A stretch of 64,000 nt of DNA from Zantedeschia hybrid cultivar (Eukaryota; Streptophyta; Magnoliopsida; Alismatales; Araceae). Numbering within the stretch: the stretch's first letter is position 1; every line of letters begins with the position of its first letter. Location: assembly GCA_030544215.1 (NCBI GenBank), contig JARZZO010000013.1, positions 50,239,196-50,303,195 of the forward strand, in the 5' to 3' direction. Below the pieces are notes generated by a model. It saw only the letters and a program-made list of their open reading frames with translations, searched no databases and had not been told where the DNA came from. A program made the translations under genes and the position numbers. This document shows, piece after piece, positions 55,748 through 64,000 of this stretch.

Positions 55748-56889
55748 TTCCTATGTACTTTAGACTAAGGGTCTATTTGAATATACATACTTGTTACATG
55801 CTAATATTTAGAATCTAATTGGTGTTTGAAAACTGTCTAAAATCTAAGATATTCTTCAAAGGAGGAGGGAGACGTAAATAGCAAGAGAAAAAGATATTTT
55901 TTTTTCTCAAGTGGATAAGTAAGGTGAGCACTTGAAAAAGGGGAATAGGTTTCAATGATTGAAAAGTATACTTTTTCAAAGAATGGACTAAAATACAGAA
56001 AATTTTAAAAGTTAACAAAAAATAATAATGGCATTCATATGCATAGAATTTTAAATTTACCTTTACTTTACATCCAAATGAGATTATTACACTCCCAAAT
56101 CACTTGCAAAAATCTCTACTTTTTTATATGACCTCTAAAAGTTGATTTTGAATAAAATTAGTGCAATAAAATTTATTTCCAAATGAGCCCTAAACCTAAT
56201 TCTAGGATTTCATTTCTTGAATATACAAATTGTTTGAATATGTATATGTAGAGATTGGAGATGTAGAGATCGATCCAGCAATCGGATGGTCTCGATTCCA
56301 TTGCCTGGATTAATTATCCTTCCCTCCTCTTCAAGGATTGGGTTTCCCACAGTTGCTGGGCAGAGGGAACATGCATGTGTTAAATCTACTATGGCAATAC
56401 ACTTTGCCAATATATGAATAACAAAATTCATAGTTCATATCCAAAACGTATATCCAAACACCCGCCATTAGTAATAACATATCAAAATTGATCATATTGA
56501 TAGAACTATTTAATACAACAATTGAACACTCCATTATATATTGCCTAGATATCACCTCTTAATTAATTGTAACAAGAATATCGGTAACTTCATCATCAAA
56601 TGTGATCAGATCAGACGTATGGAAGCACCACTGGTAGAAGACATCATTTATATGTGTGGTAGTAGAATACACATACACGTTAATTTTCTGCAATGACATC
56701 ATGACATGAATGAAATTAAAAAGTTATGAATTAATTATGTGGTTTTCAAATAAACTACATTTTGTACAAAAAAAATCATTTGATTTATATATTTTAAAAT
56801 TTTATATTCTATTTGAAAACTAACAATTAATTTGATATATTATAAGGAGCTGACTTTGTTTCACATTTTTTGTACTTAAAAAACTTTGA
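55748..56889. other. Intergenic, with a possible relic of the F-box 3' flank
   Basis: No gene. 56550-56580 (CACCTCTTAATTAATTGTAA) resembles flanks at 57825 and 61555 that follow the two F-box-type copies, so a third gene copy may have been lost here. Confidence 0.4.
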
Positions 56890-57503
56890 GACGGAGTCGG
56901 AGTGTGTGATGGCATCGTTCCGGCTGGGGGTCGCCATGTGGAGACCCGGTAGCGGAGCGTGGGTGGCGAGGCAGATCGACGGATGGGCTGACGAGTGCAT
57001 CAGAAGCGTTGCGGCGCTCAGCGGGGAGGTCTACGTTTTGGATCGGACGGCGGGGCCTGTGCACGTCTTAGACTTCGCGTCTTCGACGCTGACGCAGCTG
57101 GATGCGCCTGGGCTTCCTCCGCCGGGCAGTCTTGGCCTCCGGCAGCTGGTGGACTCCCGGGGGGAGCTCCTTCTCGTCCATTGCACCCTCGCACAGCTGA
57201 AGGGGGCCGGTGTACCGGCTGGACATGGGGAAGAAGAAGTGGGTGGAGGTGAAGGGCTTGGGCTAGGACCGCGCCCTGTTCTTGGACTCCTCGGCCCTCT
57301 TCCGCAGCTCCGTGTCGGTGTGCGTGGAGAGAGCGGTGGGGTGCAGAGGGGACCGCGTCTACGTGATGAGGACGGGCACGGGGGCGAGATGGACTGTGTA
57401 TGACATGCCGGAGAAAGTTCCCAAGACGATGGAATCCTCGCCGACGTCCGTTCCCACCGGACGGCTGTGCAGGGGTGCCTGGGTCTCGCCCAACTTTGGC
57501 TAG
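56890..57503 (+). pseudogene. F-box/DUF295-like pseudogene, 5'-truncated
   Basis: Matches the C-terminal half of the intact paralogue at 59681, from MASFRLGVAMWRPG to VSPNFG and stop at 57501-57503. The F-box and first half are absent. A 4-bp insertion (CCGG, near 57208) shifts the frame after LAQLKG. A TAG follows in the restored frame (GLG then stop, near 57264), where the paralogue has GGG AGG. The similarity continues about 90 bp past the stop (AGTAGTGCTTCAT, GAGATCTT). It is GC-rich like its paralogue. Confidence 0.88.
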
Positions 57504-58289
57504 CTAAACAGCTCGAACAGAAGGTTGCATGTGTATAGTAATAGTAGTAGTGCTTCATGTCTCTGGCTGTGAGATCTTGATGATGAGATCCAAGGTCCAA
57601 AATTTTGTGTATTACTTTTTAAAAGTAAGAATAATTAATCATCTAATCAGGATCCAACGGTTGGAATGTTAGATCGATATTGCAGCATTTGCACATATCA
57701 AGCACATACCTAATGGTTAATTTTGACGGTGGACTAGATGTCCGATCAATGCCAATATGCATGATTCCAATTAAAGGTATTCCTACTTGGTCTTTATGAC
57801 AAAAGTCGTCTTACATTAATATTGCCTTTCATCCCAATTAATTGTAATGAGAATACAGCTGGTAGCTTCACCATTATACATGCTCAGCTCAGAGTCACTT
57901 TTAATGGAAACATCATGTCTATGTTGCAATGACTTGAATTTAAATAGCTATGATTTGATTATGTTAAATAAACTCCCTTTGTCAGAACAAAAAAAAACTC
58001 ATTGTTATATTATATGTTTTAAAATTCTATGTTTTATTTTAAAAGTAATTATCATAGCATAAGAAACTAATGAACATTCTCTCACAATTTTTATAAACTG
58101 TGAGAGGGAGTATGTGTGTGTGCATGTTTCCTGCTCTTGATCTTTCATTAATAAATGCACCCTATAAGAGGAAGGACTCCTCACTGCTCTCAAAACTTTC
58201 CTCGTCTTTGAGTTTTAATTGGAATAGAATTTCTAATAACTATAAAAGGATGAAACGTCAAAAGCCCCTCCAAAACCCTTCCTTACGCC
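57504..58289. other. 3' flank of the F-box pseudogene
   Basis: No gene. It shares GACGGTGGACTAGATGTC and ATTATACATGCTC with the region after the intact copy (about 61470 and 61585), so the duplication extends at least 400 bp past the gene. Confidence 0.55.
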
Positions 58290-58817
58290 TAGGGGGCGTA
58301 AACGGAGGGGATACATCAGTTCTGTGTACACATAATTCGTATCCCCTCTATTTACAAATTGGATACGGAGTGAATATCCTTAGACAGATATTCTTTGGAT
58401 TCGAAGCGAATACGAATAATATTCGAATATTTAAATAAAATCTTTATATAATATAATATTTGTTTAAACATTTATAAAAAAATAACTATTATTTAATAAA
58501 AAATAATATTTTAAGTACTCATTAGTAGTTGGGACTGAGGGTTTTAGAGTTTCACCCACTCAAAACATCTTATACGGAGCATATATATATACTATTGGAT
58601 CTTAGATCTAAGAGTCGTAATGTACTCTCTATTCGCAGTGAAAATTCGACGGAGTGGCTATGGGATTTCCGTAACCACTCCATTTATGTTTCGGATCATA
58701 AATGCATATCTGCTTATGATCCATCGCCGTCGAATATCAATTTCATATAAATATATGTATATTCAGATACGAATTCGAAGCGGATCTGGATAATATCCGG
58801 ATCCATTTACGGCCCTA
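58290..58817. mobile_element. hAT-like MITE
   Basis: Ends TAGGGGGCGTAAACGGA and, inverted, TAGGGCCGTAAATGGA. The flanks CTTACGCC and CTTATGCT are an imperfect 8-bp target duplication, the hAT length. The interior has many GGATA/TATCC and GAATTCGAAGC words that can fold back. Non-coding. Confidence 0.65.
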
Positions 58818-59470
58818 CTTATGCTGCTGATCCAAAACAAAGCCACCCAAGAATAGTTGCTATCACTAACGAAGGGAACCCTCAGGCAACCGAGGAATAG
58901 TCAATCCGCATGTGCTTAAATTAATTAGATATATGTGTGTACATTTTTATAAGCTATTACATTTGTATATGTATATTTTTTATTCTCAGATATTGTTATA
59001 AATACCCTTGACATTGTCAAAAAAGATTATAATTATATCCTTCTGTTAAAATGTCCAAAACTCTAATTGAATATGTCAAAAAGGTTTCCTCATCTCTAGT
59101 GATTTCAAAAGAGTATTTGTGCAAAACTCCTGAAATCTTTTTGACATATAATTCGGTCAGAATTTACAGTACTTTGAACAGAAAGACGGAAGGGCAATTA
59201 TTTTGGAAGATGTCAGAATATTCCTGATCGTATTTGAGAGTAAGATATAGTAGTTTACCAAGGGTTATATGTCCCTATAAATTATCATTTCATATCTATA
59301 TGTATAATACCCTTATATCTCTAACTCTCACAAATTGTTATAAATACCATTGACGTCTTCAAAGAGTGTTATTATATCCTTTTTCACTAGAATATATTAA
59401 AAACATTTCTTAAATTCCAGCGAAGTCAAGGTGTCCGTGCAAATTTTTACTGAATCTATGATGGGTTTCC
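58818..59470. other. Upstream region of the F-box gene, no gene seen
   Basis: AT-rich; TTGACAT-like words and TATAAATACC occur on both sides of a weak internal duplication (about 58990-59040 and 59335-59375). Confidence 0.4.
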
Positions 59471-59575
59471 TATTCCGACTCGGAGTGACCGATGTAATGT
59501 GTCCGAGTCCTATTCCGACTCGGTGTGACCGATGTAATGTGTCCGAGTCCTATTCCGACTCGGTGTGGTCGATGG
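59471..59575. repeat. 40-bp tandem repeat, 2.6 copies, in the F-box gene promoter
   Basis: Units start TATTCCGACTCGG at 59471, 59511 and 59551. They are nearly identical (one or two changes) and contain CCGACTCGG and its near-inverse CCGAGTCC. They end about 105 bp before the ATG. Confidence 0.9.
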
Positions 59576-59603
59576 ATAGGAGATCCTTGAGGAGACCAAC
59601 ACT

Positions 59604-59612
59604 AATATATTA
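59604..59612 (+). promoter_or_regulatory. TATA-like box of the F-box gene
   Basis: AATATATTA in the context CTAATATATTAG, about 70 bp before the ATG at 59681. Confidence 0.5.
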
Positions 59613-59680
59613 GGTACCGTGCCAGGCACCTTCCACTCTACAACTACAAGCTAAGCAAGACCCACCACCTCCATCCCAAG

Positions 59681-60778
59681 ATGAAGGGAGAAGCCATGCA
59701 GGAGCAACAGCGAGAGCAAACCCCTTCGAGCAGTTGCCGCCGGCGTCGCAGATCCCAGTTCTATTTCCCAGAAGAACTGGTGGCGCACATCCTGCGACGC
59801 TCTAGCCTGTGGACGAGCACCCGCCTCCAGTTAGTCTCCCAAGCGTGGGAGGCGGCCAGCCGCGAAGCCAAGGCGTGGCATCAGACGCCGTGGATATTCT
59901 TGCACGAGAGCATCGACCCGCGTCGTTTGCCGACCACGGGATACCTGGTGAGCATATGTGGGGACGGCGGCTCTTTCAAGCGGGGGCCGCTGCTGCCGGG
60001 ATCACTGGCCGGTTCTTGCGATGGCTGGATGGCATTTATTGACGCTTTCTTTGACCGCCATCGTGCATATCTACTGAACCCCTTCACCATGTCCCGCGTC
60101 GACCTCCCGCCACTGCCCCGCATGCTTGGAAATCGCTCCAGCCGCAAAGCTTTGTTCCTCTTCCCGTCTCTCGACGCTGCACTCGGCTGCCGCATGATGG
60201 CATCGTTCGAAGAGGGCGTCGCCATGTGGGAGCCCGGCTACAAAGCATGGGACGAGAGGCGGATAAATGGATGGGGTGACAAGTGCATCGTAAGCGCGGC
60301 GGTGCTCAACGAGGAGGTCTACGTTTTGGACCAGACAGAGGGATCTGTGCACGTTATAGACTTTGCGTCCTCGACGCTGGTGCCGCTGGGGGCACCTGGC
60401 CGTCCTCCGGCGAGCGGTCGTGGCCTCCGGCAGCTCGCGATGTCCCAGGGGGAGCTCCTCCTCGTCCACTACAACCATGCAGAGCTGAAGGGGGTGCACC
60501 GGCTGGACCTGCAGAGAAAGGAGTGGGTCGAGGTGACGAGCTTGGGGAGGGACCGCGCCCTATTCGTGGACACGTATCGCAGCGCCTTGTCGGTGTCTGT
60601 GGAGCGAGCGGCGGGGTGCAGGGGCGACTGCGTCTACCTGCTGGGGGGTGGCGCCGGGGCGACATGGACGGTGTTCGACATGGCGACGGGAGCTGGCAAG
60701 ACGCTCGAATCCTCGCCGGCGTCCGCTCCCAACGAACGGCTCTGGAGAGGCGTGTGGGTGTCGCCCAACTTAGGTTAA
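59681..60778 (+). CDS. F-box protein with DUF295-type C terminus
   Basis: A single exon of 365 residues from MKGEAMQEQQ. After a basic stretch (CRRRRRSQ), an F-box runs over about residues 26-66: YFPEELVAHILRRSSLWTST, RLQLVSQAWEAAS. The rest is the DUF295 pattern: GSLAGSCDGWMAFID, YLLNPFTMSRVDLPPLP, then GVAMWEPGYKAWDERRING, EEVYVLDQTEGSVHVIDF, GELLLVHYNHAELKGVHRLD, KEWVEVTSLGRDRALFVD, CVYLLGG and ERLWRGVWVSPNLG. F-box proteins bind SKP1 in SCF ubiquitin ligases; the DUF295 part would choose the substrate, which is unknown. It is GC-rich and intact. The ATG is supported by the TATA-like site and lack of an upstream in-frame extension. Its truncated paralogue is 2.2 kb upstream. Confidence 0.9.
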   Translation: MKGEAMQEQQREQTPSSSCRRRRRSQFYFPEELVAHILRRSSLWTSTRLQLVSQAWEAASREAKAWHQTPWIFLHESIDPRRLPTTGYLVSICGDGGSFKRGPLLPGSLAGSCDGWMAFIDAFFDRHRAYLLNPFTMSRVDLPPLPRMLGNRSSRKALFLFPSLDAALGCRMMASFEEGVAMWEPGYKAWDERRINGWGDKCIVSAAVLNEEVYVLDQTEGSVHVIDFASSTLVPLGAPGRPPASGRGLRQLAMSQGELLLVHYNHAELKGVHRLDLQRKEWVEVTSLGRDRALFVDTYRSALSVSVERAAGCRGDCVYLLGGGAGATWTVFDMATGAGKTLESSPASAPNERLWRGVWVSPNLG

Positions 60779-61010
60779 CCTTTGGCGGAATAGAAGGTAT
60801 AGGGTTGTATGCATAAAAAGCATAGTAGTGCTTCATTGTGTCTCAGCTATGAGATCTTTATGAGATGGCTAAGAAAATTTTCATGTATTGGTTTTTTCCA
60901 AAAATACAACAATTGATCATCTAATTAAAATCAGCCGGTAGTTGAAATACGAAGGACTATTACAGTCCCCGTCTCAATGAACCATTCCTTTATCTCAAAG
61001 AAAAGAGAGG

Positions 61011-61178
61011 AGATTCTCTCGGTATAAGTTTAGATCGAAGTTTAGTAGTACTGAGAGGAAGAGCGAGGTCAAATGTTACAAAAACCCTTCATATAATTTC
61101 TAAAGTTAGCAAATACCTAGGTCATCTTCCTCTCAATATTGTTGGACTCTAGTCTAAACGTATACTAAGAAGATCTCT
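61011..61178. mobile_element. MITE family 2 copy
   Basis: Begins AGATTCTCTCGGTATAAGTT and ends with a partner (AACGTATACTAAGAAGATCT). It shares TCAAATGTTACAAAAA and CTCTCAATATTGTTGGACT with the copy at 45586-45754. Confidence 0.65.
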
Positions 61179-63475
61179 TCTTTAAAAAAACCTAATTCAA
61201 TGAGCTTAACCTCATAGTAAGGTCGAACTCCAATGCGGAAGGGGTAAAGTAAAAACTACTTTTGATTGTGGACTCAACCTCATCATAAGGTCGAGCGGAT
61301 CATGCAAACAACAGTGGTCCGGTTTTCTTTGTTAGTTGAAACATGGCACAAATAATTTTAAAAAAATTACCAAACTATACATAAGTCCTGTTGAAATCTC
61401 GAAAAATAGGAAGATATTTCTGAGCATATGCAAAAATCTCCTCCCAACAGTGCACCTAACCTTTTAATTTGACAGTGGACTAAATGTCTGATTAATAAAT
61501 TCAATGTGATTCTGAAAGTTTTTGCCCAGACAAGTGTCGTACATAATTTGTTGCCTATCACCTCTTATAATTAAGCTTAGATTCATTATACATGCTCGGC
61601 TCAGACGAATGGGAGCAGCTTTAGTAGAACACAAGACTTGTATGATAGTAGAACACACGTTCTATTCCACTTAATTAAGAAATTCACAGTTCAAACACGT
61701 TAGTGGTCAACCAGTAGTCACTGCAGTTCACACATTTATGTATTAGAGTTATCCTACAAATTTAACATTTACATATTTTTTATAAGAATTAAAAAAATTA
61801 TTATAATAAAAATTATCGTTTTACGTGCTCACTTGATTTCTTCTTCTCACAGCTAGTTTCGGAGGAACTCATTTTGAGTTAAAATTAACAATTTTATCAT
61901 CATGTGAATTATATGTTCATATATGCTCTTCTAATTCCTTATTGCAAAGAATCCAATTTTCTTAAGTTGTTTTAATGATTTATATGTAAATGAATTTAAA
62001 TAAAAAGAAATGTATTTATCATAACAAAAAATACATTTTCGCTAATAAATTGAATAACATTAGGAAAAAAATATCAAGAATAGAAATCTTTCTAAAAATG
62101 GCTTAGATAACTCTGAACAGCTCAATAGTTTTGCATGGATTACGTATTTTATTATTGTTACTTAAATGAGTTCTTGTTTTAAAATAACACTACTATTTAA
62201 GAAAAAGCTCAGACGATGCAAATCTATTAACTATGATAAAGAATGGCTTCTGAGTAAATGTGTCTTATTAAAAGAGGATTCATTCACGAAGGGTTAATAT
62301 ATAATTATAGATCTTTTATATTAGTAATTATCTAGCTAGTTAGCGTTTAATCTAGGTTCCACGTAATTCTCACCACTAAAAGAATTAGCCACACTTGCGG
62401 ATCACATAGTGACGACCTTATAGTGGGAAAATATGAAACTCAGTTTGCATTCGAAATGTTATTATTATTTTCATTAAAGATTCGAATCAATTAATGCCTG
62501 GACTGCATATACAGTACAGATGTTGAAATTTTCTTTGCATGCGATGATTTTGATATGTTCAGGCATAACTTTTATTAAATAGCTCGAAAGTAAACTTTCA
62601 AGAGTACTAATAAAAGTAAACTAGTAGCTAAAAGTATGGACTTCAGGGTTATAGTAGTAAATAAAAAGGATAGTGTCCAATCTTTTTTTAATGATGGATC
62701 TCGGATTTTAACAATGCTTATACTTAATAATCAACATTCATGTAAAGGGTACAAGGGAAAATGGCAAAGACATTCTTTGACCATCGTAAGTGCTCCTACC
62801 AAATAAAAATATAACTTCTTTTTATTAAAACAGTACATGTAATTGTTTTCTTTGATAATAATCGTATTAATTTCCATTTTCTTAGTTGTATGCATGTCAG
62901 ATCATGTATAATAAGAAAGTTTTTAGAAAAGTATAACAAGAAAGTTTCTTATCAGCAAATTTTTATAAAAAAAAAAAAATCCAGTTAAACAGTAATATTG
63001 CTAATTAGCATAAACAATATAAATGAGTGAACTGGGAAACGATGCGACATCCAATTCGTGTTGGACACAAATCGGAGAGATGGCCTCTCCTCTCTCATTG
63101 TGCCTCTTTGCATCCTCCTCTTAGCCTCTCCTCTCTTCAACCTTTTCGTTCGGTACTTCTCGATTCCAAGAGGTTGCTCCTCTAAGACAGTTGGATTAAG
63201 AGAGACATTTAATTTAAGGGTCTATCAGTTTTTTTAGCTCCGGATTAATTAGGGAAAATTCCCTATAATATTTAGATCACATACCAAGCAAATTAACTCT
63301 AAGAAGTTGTACTCGACGATGAAACAGAAATGATCAGTAACATCAAATTACATTGCAGCAAAACATAGAATGGGGGAAGAGCAGCAATCCTCTACCAGGT
63401 AGTGAAGGGACTGTCGCGCTTCCTCGTGCTGATCTCAAGCTTCTTTGCTTCCTCCAATGTTGGGCCGCTTCAAGA
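61179..63475. other. Intergenic, no gene seen
   Basis: AT-rich. 61460-61640 is the 3'-flank duplicate of the F-box pair. No coding signal in 61700-63400. Confidence 0.5.
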
Positions 63476-63526
63476 TTACACTTGATAGCGATCTTTGGCA
63501 GCTCTGTCGAGCTTCTTTGCTTCCTC
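63476..63526 (-). CDS. Terminal exon of an unidentified gene
   Basis: The acceptor TTTCAG is followed by an open block encoding EEAKKLDRAAKDRYQV and TAA (63476-63478). Phase 0, it joins the exon at 63685-63750. The gene continues to the right of the window. Family not recognised. Confidence 0.5.
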   Translation of the reverse strand, partial: EEAKKLDRAAKDRYQV

Positions 63527-63684
63527 CTGAAACAGGAGAACATAAAACTAAGATCAAAAGGAGAGGGGAAACCATCCGAATTCAAATCACGAGTCTGAAA
63601 GAACACACTACGCACAGATGACAAAGAATTCCAACAAGGAAACATAACTAAAGCACTGCAAACATGCAGTAGGGAAGAACTTAC

Positions 63685-63750
63685 ATGAAATATAAATCCA
63701 ATCGATTCATTATAATCCAAGAACTCCTTCCACTGTTTCCCAATACTGAT
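63685..63750 (-). CDS. Penultimate exon of an unidentified gene
   Basis: 66 bp between AACAG and GTAAGT on the minus strand, encoding ISIGKQWKEFLDYNESIGF then IFH. Both borders match plant splice consensus and the phase fits the terminal exon. Together they give 38 C-terminal residues of a soluble, charged protein. I do not recognise the family. Upstream exons are not in the window or not identifiable. Confidence 0.5.
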
Positions 63751-64000
63751 CTGTTAAGGAAACAAAACAAGCATTATGAACGTGTTTTGGATAAATAATC
63801 ACATTCTCTGGCTCAAGATTCTGGAAGAACATGAATCGACACCCAGATGATTCACGTAGCATGCAAATTAAAACATACTGTGCAAACATCAATGTTATTG
63901 TTGAGAGAACAAGACATCAGATTGAGCAGCGAAACAAACTAATCAATCCTGGTTAGCATTTCTTAGAAATATCACCCCTGAATGGAACATGAATTATCTT

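Noticed and set aside
1..64000. tRNA or rRNA genes
   Set aside because: No cloverleaf with conserved A and B boxes was recognised; the tRNA-like words are only primer-binding sites of LTR elements.

Overview
The window is nuclear DNA of a flowering plant, most likely a monocot. The few real host genes are intron-poor, very GC-rich open frames set in AT-rich, transposon-dense DNA, and the repeats (Ty3/gypsy elements with tRNA-Arg or tRNA-Met primer sites, a CACTA end, hAT-like and other MITEs, LINE fragments) are all plant types. I cannot name the species.

Positions 1-22807 form a three-level nest of Ty3/gypsy LTR retrotransposons, all on the minus strand. Element A (1-11741, running off the left edge) is a Tat-clade element with gag, protease, a G-patch, RT, a degenerate RNase H, a second archaeal-type RNase H and integrase. 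It sits in the gag of element B (11742-15918), a close relative. Element B sits in the 3' end of the pol of element C (15919-22807), a Del/Tekay-like element. Elements A and C are broken by in-frame stops. A 34-bp inverted-repeat unit (two 12-nt arms around exactly 10 nt) recurs about 25 times in the LTRs and leaders of all three, although A/B and C belong to different lineages. This is the most unusual signal in the window.

Positions 22808-31222 hold a LINE remnant, MITEs, the 3' end of a CACTA transposon with a subterminal repeat array (to 25431), the first of three TMEM45/DUF716-like membrane-protein genes (28333-29307), and an RNase H fragment. Positions 31223-36883 are a complete non-autonomous TR-GAG element (D). 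It has 876-bp LTRs, a perfect TCCTC target duplication, a gag with one stop, no pol, and about 1.8 kb of a 75-bp tandem array.

Positions 36884-55800 are mostly gene-poor. They hold LINE ORF1 remains, three copies of an exon-like module, many MITEs, and the second and third TMEM45-like genes (44.5-45.4 kb, frameshifted at its 3' end, and 51.3-52.4 kb, intact). The three paralogues share a telobox palindrome just upstream of the ATG and a TATA-like site about 155 bp upstream (clear in copies 1 and 3).

Positions 55800-64000 hold a truncated, frameshifted F-box/DUF295 pseudogene and its intact paralogue (59681-60778), which has a 40-bp tandem repeat in its promoter. The terminal exons of an unidentified minus-strand gene lie at the right edge.

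The host genes are two small local duplications (TMEM45-like and F-box-like), later separated by transposon insertions. I see no evidence that the two families share a pathway.
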